The translations under genes and the position numbers were made by a program. DNA of 64,000 nt from CAYXAA01 sp964462985 (GTDB lineage: Bacteria > Pseudomonadota > Alphaproteobacteria > Rhizobiales > Stappiaceae): assembly GCA_964462985.1 (NCBI GenBank), contig CAYXAA010000006.1:97966-161965 (forward strand), in the 5' to 3' direction. A model generated the notes under the pieces. The model searched no databases, had not been told where the DNA came from, and saw only the letters and a list, made by a program, of their open reading frames with translations. How positions within the stretch are numbered: the first letter of the stretch is position 1; every line of letters starts with the position of its first letter. Shown here in pieces: positions 21,046-28,143 of this stretch.

Positions 21046-21591
21046 CCCTCACTGGCATCTCACAGGCCGAGAGGCCCGGCGCGCTTCCATGATGCGCGAC
21101 CAACGCCGAGGTCGCGCCGAAAGCGACGGGACCGTAGATGAAGCGGAGAACCTCAACAAGCATCTAAGGTCGCCTCTCTCTCATTAAATCGATTTAAGTC
21201 GACGCGTTCCAAAAACGTAATTATTTTCTTTCGAAAATTTAATCGCCCTTTGGCAGAACCGCAGCGAAAACTTGTCCTAAAAGGGGAAAACCTGACGCCA
21301 GTTTGCTGGTACAGCGGGCAGAGCCCTCTTAAAAGCCGGATCAATTTCGAGGCGCACGGCATGGCTGAGGATTATCGCGGAAAATCCGACGACCGGGGGG
21401 AGCCTGGCCGGCATTTTTCATTGCGGTATCGGCTGCGGCTGCCCAAATGCTCGGACGTGGAGAAGCGAAGGACTTCAGGTGACAGAGGCGCACGCGCCAC
21501 CTAATCTGCTTCGCCATACTTTCCGCGCAATTGACGGGCCAAGGCTAGCGAGCACAAAGCAATGACTGGACAAAGGATCAAGGCTCGGACC
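21046..21591. other. Non-coding spacer between pckA and chvI
   Basis: A 546-bp region holding the divergent promoters of pckA and chvI. The central part around 21180-21245 is conspicuously AT-rich for this genome and contains the palindrome TTAAATCGATTTAA. An 84-codon frame at 21250-21504 has no family-like features and no clear ribosome-binding site, so I do not call it. I see no RNA gene. Confidence 0.55.
21184..21197. promoter_or_regulatory. AT-rich palindrome upstream of pckA
   Basis: TTAAATCGATTTAA is a perfect 14-base palindrome in an otherwise GC-rich region, 150 bp upstream of the pckA start. It could be a regulator binding site, or a CtrA-like TTAA-N6-TTAA (the usual CtrA spacing is N7, so this is off by one). 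The assignment is inference only. Confidence 0.35.
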
Positions 21592-22290
21592 ATGCCCACG
21601 ATCGCACTGGTGGATGATGATCGCAATATTCTAACCTCCGTGTCGATCGCCCTCGAAAGCGAAGGCTATCGCGTCCAATCCTATACCGATGGCGCTTCCG
21701 CCCTGGACGGCCTGACGGCCGAACCGCCGGACCTTGCCATTCTCGACATCAAGATGCCTCGAATGGACGGGATGGAACTGCTGCGCCGACTGCGCCAGCA
21801 GTCAGACGTGCCGGTGATCTTTCTCACGTCGAAGGACGACGAGATCGACGAACTGTTCGGTCTGAAGATGGGCGCCGACGACTTTATCCGGAAGCCGTTC
21901 TCGCAGCGCCTGCTGGTGGAGCGCGTGAAGGCGGTGCTCCGACGCGTGCAGCCGCGCGACGCCTCCGCCATCAAGCCGGACGGCGATAAGGTGCTGGAAC
22001 GCGGACTTCTGCTGATGGACCAAGAACGTCACACTTGTACCTGGAAGGGCCAGCCGGTAACGCTGACGGTGACGGAGTTCCTCATCCTTTATGCGCTGGC
22101 GCAGCGCCCAGGGGTGGTCAAGAGCCGCAACGCCTTGATGGATGCCGCCTACGATGACCAGGTCTATGTGGACGACCGCACCATCGACAGCCACATCAAG
22201 CGGCTCAGGAAGAAGTTCAAGGTGGTCGACGACAGTTTCGACATGATCGAAACACTTTATGGGGTGGGCTATCGTTTCCGCGAAAGCTGA
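21592..22290 (+). CDS. chvI: Response regulator ChvI (OmpR family)
   Basis: A 232-residue OmpR-type regulator. The receiver domain has the acidic pocket DDDR, phospho-acceptor D52 in LDIKMPRMDGMELL and the KPFSQRLLVERV switch lysine; the C-terminal winged helix contains VDDRTIDSHIKRLRKKF. The wording of the receiver is that of rhizobial ChvI, which with ChvG controls acid and envelope-stress responses, exopolysaccharide and symbiosis or virulence genes. The start is the ATG before PTIALVDDDRN with AAGG eight bases upstream; an ATG ten codons earlier is possible. chvG follows directly. Confidence 0.94.
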   Translation: MPTIALVDDDRNILTSVSIALESEGYRVQSYTDGASALDGLTAEPPDLAILDIKMPRMDGMELLRRLRQQSDVPVIFLTSKDDEIDELFGLKMGADDFIRKPFSQRLLVERVKAVLRRVQPRDASAIKPDGDKVLERGLLLMDQERHTCTWKGQPVTLTVTEFLILYALAQRPGVVKSRNALMDAAYDDQVYVDDRTIDSHIKRLRKKFKVVDDSFDMIETLYGVGYRFRES

Positions 22291-22366
22291 CCGGCGGCGG
22301 GACCGCGCTCCGGCCTCCGCACAGCAGGCGGCCCCGGCCGACGAGTCGGCCGCCTCGGAGACGGAC

Positions 22367-24199
22367 ATGGCGATCGACGCGGACAGAACAGGCGGACTGC
22401 ATCGTTCTGCGGACGCTCGCGCCGCGGAACGCAAGGCACGATTGCGCAGGCTTGGCAACAAGCGCGTGCGGCGACGTCTCTTTGCCCGAGTGGCCGCCCG
22501 GATCGGCGGTTTTCTCGGTCCTTACGTCTTCTCCTCCCTCACCCGGCGCATCGTTTTTCTCAATCTTGCCGGCCTCTGCGCCCTCGTCGTCGGCATACTC
22601 TATCTGAACCAGTTCCGCGCCGGCCTGATCGATTTCCGGGTTCAAAGCCTTCTCATCCAGGGCGAGATCATCGCCGGCGCCATCTCCGCATCGGCCACCG
22701 TTGAGACCGACGGGCTGATGGTCGATCCCGAGAAGCTCCTTGAGTTGCAAGCCGGCGAGAGCATGACGCCGGCCGACGAAAGCCGGCTGATCGATTTTCC
22801 CATCAATCCCGAACGGGTTGCACCGGTGCTGCGCCGGCTGATCTCGCCGACAAAGACGCGTGGGCGGATCTATGATCCCGAAGGCGGGCTGATCCTCGAT
22901 TCGCGCTACCTCTATTCGCGCGGCCAGATCTTGCGGTTCGACCTGCCACCGCCCAATGCCGAGGAGCCGGGACTGTTCGAGCGGGTCTGGGCCGACATCA
23001 AGCTGTGGTTCCGTCGCGGCGACCTGCCGCTTTACGAGGAGGTGGGCGCCAACAACGGTCGGGCCTATCCGGAGGTCGAGGCCGCGCTGGCGGGCTCGCC
23101 TGCGAGTGTGGTGCGGGTCTCGCCGCACGGTGAACTGATCGTGTCGGTCGCCGTGCCGATCCAGCGCTTCCGTGCCGTGTTGGGAGCCCTGCTGCTCTCG
23201 ACCCAAGGTGGCGATATCGACGCGATCGTCGCCGCCGAACGCTTTGCCATCATGCGGGTGTTCCTGGTCGCCGCCGGCGTCACCGTGATGTTATCGATCC
23301 TGCTCGCCGGCACGATCGCCGGTCCGGTCCGGCGCCTTGCCGCCGCCGCCGAGCGGGTGCGCCGCGGCATCCGCTCGCGCGAGGGCATCCCGGAGTTCTC
23401 TCATCGGCAGGATGAGATCGGCCACCTTGCGCGGGCGCTGCGAGAGATGACCAACGCGCTCTACAACCGCATGGATGCGATCGAAAGCTTCGCCGCCGAT
23501 GTCGCTCACGAGATCAAGAATCCGCTGACCTCGCTCAGGAGTGCGGTCGAGACACTGCCGCTCGCCCGCACCGACGAGTCGCGCAAGCGGCTGCTCGACG
23601 TGATCCAGCATGACGTGCGCCGGCTCGACCGGCTGATCACCGACATTTCCGACGCTTCGCGCCTCGATGCCGAACTCGCCCGCAGCGATGCCCAGCCGGT
23701 CGACGTGGCGACGCTGCTGCGCACGGTGACGGACCTCGCCAACAGCCGTGCCGAGCCGGGCGCGGTCCCCGTGGTGCTATCGATCGCGCCGTCGCGCCAG
23801 GATCATCCCTATCGCATCATTGGTCATGACACCCGGCTCGGCCAGGTGTTCAACAACCTGATCGACAACGCCCGCTCGTTCTCGCCGCCGAACGGCAAGG
23901 TCCGGATCGCCGCCAAGCGGACCGGCGACCATGTAATCGTCACGGTGGATGACGACGGCCCCGGTATTACAGTGGAGAAGATCGACCGCATCTTCGACCG
24001 CTTCTATACCGATCGCCCTGAGGGGGAGAGCTTCGGCAACAACTCCGGTCTTGGTCTTTCGATCTCGCGGCAGATCGTGGAGGCCCATCGTGGCAGGATC
24101 TCGGCGGAGAACAGGCTCGGGACCGCAACGAAAGGAAAGCCCAAGGTGATCGGCGCCCGCTTCACCGTTCGGCTGCCGGCCGGCAGCAGCGCGGTATGA
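22367..24199 (+). CDS. chvG: Sensor histidine kinase ChvG (ExoS)
   Basis: A 610-residue membrane histidine kinase. A basic cytoplasmic N-terminus leads to TM1 (VFLNLAGLCALVVGILYL), a periplasmic sensor of about 250 residues, TM2 (FLVAAGVTVMLSILLAG), HAMP, the dimerisation helix with His381 in VAHEIKNPLTSLRS, and an ATPase domain with NLIDNA, DDDGPGI and NNSGLGLSIS. In rhizobia the periplasmic protein ExoR restrains this kinase. The start at 22367 has GGAG six bases upstream; an ATG at 22259 inside chvI lacks a ribosome-binding site. Its stop overlaps hprK by four bases. Confidence 0.95.
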   Translation: MAIDADRTGGLHRSADARAAERKARLRRLGNKRVRRRLFARVAARIGGFLGPYVFSSLTRRIVFLNLAGLCALVVGILYLNQFRAGLIDFRVQSLLIQGEIIAGAISASATVETDGLMVDPEKLLELQAGESMTPADESRLIDFPINPERVAPVLRRLISPTKTRGRIYDPEGGLILDSRYLYSRGQILRFDLPPPNAEEPGLFERVWADIKLWFRRGDLPLYEEVGANNGRAYPEVEAALAGSPASVVRVSPHGELIVSVAVPIQRFRAVLGALLLSTQGGDIDAIVAAERFAIMRVFLVAAGVTVMLSILLAGTIAGPVRRLAAAAERVRRGIRSREGIPEFSHRQDEIGHLARALREMTNALYNRMDAIESFAADVAHEIKNPLTSLRSAVETLPLARTDESRKRLLDVIQHDVRRLDRLITDISDASRLDAELARSDAQPVDVATLLRTVTDLANSRAEPGAVPVVLSIAPSRQDHPYRIIGHDTRLGQVFNNLIDNARSFSPPNGKVRIAAKRTGDHVIVTVDDDGPGITVEKIDRIFDRFYTDRPEGESFGNNSGLGLSISRQIVEAHRGRISAENRLGTATKGKPKVIGARFTVRLPAGSSAV

Positions 24200-24666
24200 G
24201 CACGCCCACCGTGCACGGCTCCTGCATTCTCCTCGGTGACGCTGGCGTGTTGCTGCGCGGCGCTTCCGGTAGCGGCAAGTCGACTCTCGCCGCGCATCTG
24301 GTGAGGTCGCAGCGGGCTTCGGGCGGGTATGCCACCTTCGTCGCCGATGACCGCGTCGCGCTGGCTCACTGGCATGGCCGAATCGTCGCGACAGCCCCCG
24401 CTGCGACCGCAGGCCTGTGGGAGCGATCCGGCCTCGGCATCGTTCGCGTGGCGCATGAGGACCGGGCTGTGCTGCGCCTCGTGGTCGACCTCGTCGCGGC
24501 CGCCGATATTGACCGTCTGCCGGAGTCGGATACCCGTTCTGCCGAAATCAAGGGCGTGCGCCTGCCGCGGGTCGTCGTGCCGGCAAGAGCCTGCGACTTG
24601 GCCGCACCTGCCGTGTTCATGCGCCTCGATCCGGGCGCCGAGAACCTGTTCGCCGATGGAGAATAG
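24196..24666 (+). CDS. hprK: Short HPr kinase/phosphorylase
   Basis: A 156-residue protein comprising only the C-terminal catalytic domain of HprK, which phosphorylates HPr on a serine. It has the Walker A RGASGSGKSTLAAHL, the FVADDRVAL acidic pair and the loop EIKGVRLPRVVVPA. The N-terminal half of Gram-positive HprK is absent, as is normal in alphaproteobacteria. It is translationally coupled to chvG by an ATGA overlap, and its presumed substrate HPr lies 900 bp downstream. Confidence 0.92.
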   Translation: MSTPTVHGSCILLGDAGVLLRGASGSGKSTLAAHLVRSQRASGGYATFVADDRVALAHWHGRIVATAPAATAGLWERSGLGIVRVAHEDRAVLRLVVDLVAAADIDRLPESDTRSAEIKGVRLPRVVVPARACDLAAPAVFMRLDPGAENLFADGE

Positions 24667-24958
24667 GGCACCGCCTGCCGATTTTTCTTGCGCTGCACCC
24701 TCTGCTTGCCGACATTGGACGCCCGGCGGAAGGCGTCCGCAAGGTCTGCCAGGCTGTCGGTGCCGGGCGGCTGAGAGCGTCAGATGAATGTGACGCTTTA
24801 GGCGGTCCGCATGGGCCGCGTCGCCGCAAGGGACACCATCGAGATCCGCGGGACCGCCCAGGGATGTCGACCGGTGTTGCAGAATGTTGGAGGCGATCAC
24901 GTGACTGATGTCGGACCCGTTTGGTCCGACCGGGCCGTGATCCAGAGACGGACAAGGC

Positions 24959-25363
24959 ATGATCGGTCTCGTACTTGTCACCCACGGCCGATTGGCTGAA
25001 GAGTTCAAAGCCGCGCTTGAGCACGTGGTCGGTTCGCAGACTCAGATCGAGACGATCTGCATCGGACCCGACGACGACATGGAGCAGCGGCGACAGGACA
25101 TTCTTGCTGCGGTCGAACGCGCCAACGACGGCGCCGGCGTCATTCTTCTGACCGACATGTTCGGTGGCACGCCGTCCAACCTTGCCATTTCCGTCATGGA
25201 CGACAAGGCCGTCGAGGTCATCGCTGGCGTCAACCTGCCGATGCTGATCAAGCTTGCCAGCGTCCGCGCCGATCTTCCCCTCGCCGAGGCCGTCGACGAG
25301 GCGCGCAAGGCCGGACAGAAATACATATCCGTGGCCAGCCAGGTGCTGTCGGGCCAGGGATGA
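24959..25363 (+). CDS. PTS EIIA component, mannose family (regulatory PTS)
   Basis: A 134-residue EIIA-Man domain. The phospho-acceptor is His9 in MIGLVLVTHGRLAEE, and LLTDMFGGTPSNLA near residue 65 is the family signature. No IIB, IIC or IID partners are nearby, so it should act in the regulatory PTS and not in sugar uptake. It is separated from hprK by 292 bp in which I see no gene, and from ptsH by 201 bp. In rhizobia this EIIA is linked to ChvG/ChvI and carbon control. Confidence 0.93.
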   Translation: MIGLVLVTHGRLAEEFKAALEHVVGSQTQIETICIGPDDDMEQRRQDILAAVERANDGAGVILLTDMFGGTPSNLAISVMDDKAVEVIAGVNLPMLIKLASVRADLPLAEAVDEARKAGQKYISVASQVLSGQG

Positions 25364-25564
25364 GAATGCAGCCCGAGCGCAGCCCCGCGCCGGCTGAAAG
25401 TTGGGGGGCGTCAACTTCCCCTCGTGCCGGCGGCGATGCGGTGGTCGGAGCCGCCGCCGGGGCCCGGTTGCAAATAATCTTCTGTTCGATAAGGACATCG
25501 TTAGACCGTACCTGTTCCGGGCGCGCCGGACCGGTCGCCGGTTAATCCAGGGGAGACACGCAGC

Positions 25565-25900
25565 TTGCCGAGGGGCCAACACGATCGCACCGCCGAGGGC
25601 GGCAAGATTCCCGCGGCGCCGGCTCCGAAAAGGACCGCGCGCGATCTGGTCATCGTCAACCGCCGTGGCCTTCACGCCCGAGCCTCTGCCAAGCTGGTCA
25701 AGCTCGTCGAGCAGTTCGACGCCGACGTCATTGTTTCACGCGACGGGCAATCGGTCGGCGGCACCTCCATCATGGGCCTGATGATGCTTGCCGCCGCCAC
25801 GGGCTCGTCGATCCGGATCGAGGCGGAAGGGCCGGAAGCCGAAGCCGCGCTCGACGCAATCGCCGACCTCGTCGCGAGTGGCTTCGGCGAAACGGACTGA
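25565..25900 (+). CDS. ptsH: HPr phosphocarrier protein
   Basis: A 111-residue HPr with an N-terminal extension of about 20 residues before the usual fold. The Enzyme I phosphorylation site is His37 in VNRRGLHARAS and the HprK target is Ser68 in GTSIMGLMML, so both regulatory sites are intact. The start is a TTG with AGGGGAG ten bases upstream; no ATG or GTG lies closer. Enzyme I is not in the window. The minus strand past its end carries a degraded SDR gene. Confidence 0.92.
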   Translation: MPRGQHDRTAEGGKIPAAPAPKRTARDLVIVNRRGLHARASAKLVKLVEQFDADVIVSRDGQSVGGTSIMGLMMLAAATGSSIRIEAEGPEAEAALDAIADLVASGFGETD

Positions 25901-25919
25901 GGTCCCGGCCGGGCCAGGT

Positions 25920-26200
25920 CGCGTGATCGTCACGCCGCCATCGACCAGCATGGCGGTGCCGGTAACGAAGCTCGCGGCATCCGAGGCCAGATACAGCACC
26001 GCGCGCGCGATTTCCTCCGGCTTTGCCATGCGCTTCAGTGGGTGCAGACCTTTCGAAGTCGCGCGTCTCCGGCGTCGACACCACACTCAGTCGGCCGCCG
26101 TGTCGGTGCCGCCCGGCAGGACGGCGTTGGCACGCACGCCTCTGGCTCCGAACTCCGCCGCAATCACCCGAACCAGGCCTACCTCCCCGGCGATCTCGTG
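25920..26200 (-). pseudogene. Remnant of a short-chain dehydrogenase/reductase (SDR) gene
   Basis: On the minus strand, 26200 to about 26090 encodes GLVRVIAAEFGARG then RANAVLPGGTDTAAD, the SDR helix plus N-x-x-x-PG motif, ended by a TGA at 26087-26089. The next stretch reads VSTPETRDFE only in a shifted frame. The original frame resumes with GLHPLKRMAKPEEIARAV and ends with the typical SDR tail FVTGTAMLVDGGVT. The nucleotide-binding N-terminus and the YxxxK region are missing. So about the last third of an SDR survives, with two compensating frameshifts and a stop. It is not functional. Confidence 0.75.
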
Positions 26201-26394
26201 CGTTCATCACGATGTCCTTTCATGGATGGCGAGACCGGTGCGGCACCGTCCAGTTCAGGGCACGCGCGGACCTAACAGGGTCCAGGTGCGTCACGGCGTC
26301 AGCCGGCTACGCTCGGGGCAACGGCACACCCTCGGAGTTATATTCCCGACGCGAGGTGATCGGTTGTCGCTCACGGCAAAGGGTCTTCCGTCAA

Positions 26395-26416
26395 GATATA
26401 AAGAAATCTTTATATC
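26395..26416. promoter_or_regulatory. Palindromic operator candidate upstream of ahcY
   Basis: GATATAAAGA and TCTTTATATC form perfect 10-base arms around AA, centred about 110 bp upstream of the ahcY start. The AT-rich ATAAAG/CTTTAT form resembles ArsR-family operators, notably those of the SAH-responsive SahR type that control ahcY and methionine-cycle genes in Proteobacteria. That link is inference; no ArsR gene is nearby. Confidence 0.6.
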
Positions 26417-26514
26417 GTTATTGGCATCGGAATGGCGCCGCGGTATAAGGCCGCCTAGGCACGGCCGTTCAAAGGAGCGGACCGCGAGATCCGAAACCCG
26501 AACGGAAAGACGAC

Positions 26515-27915
26515 ATGACGACGACCCAGGACTACCGCGTGAAGGACATCTCGCTTGCCGACTACGGCCGCAAGGAGATCGCCATTGCCGAGACCGAGAT
26601 GCCGGGCCTGATGGCCTGCCGTGAGGAATACGGTGCCGCCCAGCCCCTCAAGGGGGCCCGCATCACCGGCTCGCTGCACATGACGATCCAGACCGCGGTT
26701 CTGATCGAGACGCTGGTCGCCCTCGGAGCCGAGGTTCGCTGGGCGTCGTGCAATATCTTCTCCACCCAGGACCATGCCGCCGCCGCGATCGCCGCGGCCG
26801 GCATTCCGGTCTACGCCATCAAGGGCGAGACGCTAGAGGACTACTGGAGCTATACCGACGCGATCTTCCAGTGGCCGGACGGTGGCTACTCAAACATGAT
26901 CCTCGACGACGGCGGCGACGCCACGCTCTACATCCTACTCGGCGCCCGCGCCGAGGCGGGCGAGGATGTGCTGTCGAACCCGGGCTCCGAGGAAGAGGAG
27001 ATCCTCTTCGCCCAGATCAAAAAGCGCATGGCCGCCTCGCCGGGCTGGTTCGCCAGGCAGCGCGCGGCGATCAAGGGCGTGTCGGAAGAGACAACCACGG
27101 GCGTGAACCGACTTTACCAGCTGATGAAGAAGGGCCAGCTCCCGTTCCCCGCGATCAACGTCAACGACAGCGTCACCAAGTCGAAGTTCGACAACAAGTA
27201 CGGCTGCAAGGAATCGCTGGTGGACGGCATCCGCCGCGGCACCGACGTGATGATGGCCGGTAAGACCGCCGTGGTCTGCGGCTACGGTGACGTCGGCAAA
27301 GGCTCGGCTGCCTCGCTGCGCGGCGCCGGCGCCCGCGTCAAGGTGACGGAGGTTGACCCTATCTGCGCCCTTCAGGCGGCGATGGACGGCTTTGAGGTCG
27401 TCACCCTGGAGGACGTTGCTGCGACGGCCGACATCTTTATAACGACCACCGGAAACAAGGACGTCATCCGTCTCGAGCACATGCGCGAGATGAAGGACAT
27501 GGCGATCGTCGGCAACATCGGCCACTTCGACAACGAGATTCAGGTTTCGGCACTGAGGAACTACAAATGGGTGAACATCAAGCCCCAGGTCGACATGATC
27601 GAGTTTCCGGACGGCAAGCGGATCATCCTGCTGTCGGAGGGCCGGCTACTCAACCTCGGCAACGCCACCGGACATCCGAGCTTCGTCATGTCCGCCTCGT
27701 TTACCAATCAGGTGCTGGCCCAGATCGAGCTGTTCACCAAGGGCGATCGCTATAAGAACAAGGTTTATGTGCTACCGAAACATCTCGACGAGCACGTCGC
27801 GCGCCTCCATCTCGACAAGCTTGGCGTAAAACTGACCGAGCTCAGCGACGAACAGGCCGCCTACATTGGCGTAAGCAAGACCGGCCCGTTCAAGCCCGAA
27901 CACTATCGCTATTGA
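26515..27915 (+). CDS. ahcY: Adenosylhomocysteinase
   Basis: A 466-residue NAD-dependent enzyme that splits S-adenosylhomocysteine into homocysteine and adenosine, removing the product inhibitor of methyltransferases. Visible are the N-terminal ITGSLHMTIQTAVL, the substrate region NVNDSVTKSKFDNKYGCKESL, the NAD-binding VVCGYGDVGKGSA and the C-terminal LDKLGVKLTELSDEQAAYIGV ending in KPEHYRY. The insert around residues 150-190 is typical of the alphaproteobacterial form. It lies downstream of a palindromic operator candidate and is followed by a hairpin terminator, so it is monocistronic. Confidence 0.97.
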   Translation: MTTTQDYRVKDISLADYGRKEIAIAETEMPGLMACREEYGAAQPLKGARITGSLHMTIQTAVLIETLVALGAEVRWASCNIFSTQDHAAAAIAAAGIPVYAIKGETLEDYWSYTDAIFQWPDGGYSNMILDDGGDATLYILLGARAEAGEDVLSNPGSEEEEILFAQIKKRMAASPGWFARQRAAIKGVSEETTTGVNRLYQLMKKGQLPFPAINVNDSVTKSKFDNKYGCKESLVDGIRRGTDVMMAGKTAVVCGYGDVGKGSAASLRGAGARVKVTEVDPICALQAAMDGFEVVTLEDVAATADIFITTTGNKDVIRLEHMREMKDMAIVGNIGHFDNEIQVSALRNYKWVNIKPQVDMIEFPDGKRIILLSEGRLLNLGNATGHPSFVMSASFTNQVLAQIELFTKGDRYKNKVYVLPKHLDEHVARLHLDKLGVKLTELSDEQAAYIGVSKTGPFKPEHYRY

Positions 27916-27981
27916 TCGGACGTCAAGCTGACTCCTACATATAGTATTGTGGCGTCAATCCATCGTGTGGAGCACGCCTCG

Positions 27982-28020
27982 AACGGGAGCTGTGGATGCC
28001 GCGCTCCCGTTTACTTTTTG
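27982..28020 (+). terminator. Rho-independent terminator after ahcY
   Basis: AACGGGAGC (27982-27990) pairs perfectly with GCTCCCGTT (28003-28011) around a 12-base loop, followed by TACTTTTTG. It lies 66 bases after the ahcY stop. Confidence 0.75.
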
Positions 28021-28143
28021 TCAAGAGACTCTTCTGCCGGATTCTCAAACGCGCTATGGTTTTTGCGAATCGGATCGTTCTTGAGGCAGAACTGATCCGA
28101 CACGGGCTTAGCGCCCGCTTTGGCGGCACAAGAGGACGTTGGA

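Noticed and set aside
21250..21504. An 84-codon frame between pckA and chvI
   Set aside because: No family features, no convincing ribosome-binding site, and charged composition typical of chance frames.
22259..22366. An upstream ATG for chvG inside chvI
   Set aside because: It lacks a ribosome-binding site, and the extra 36 residues are Ala/Arg-rich and unlike ChvG; the ATG at 22367 has GGAG at good spacing.
26201..26514. A possible SAH riboswitch in the ahcY leader
   Set aside because: I could not recognise the conserved core or pseudoknot of the SAH riboswitch; the palindrome at 26395-26416 explains regulation more simply. A covariance-model search would settle it.
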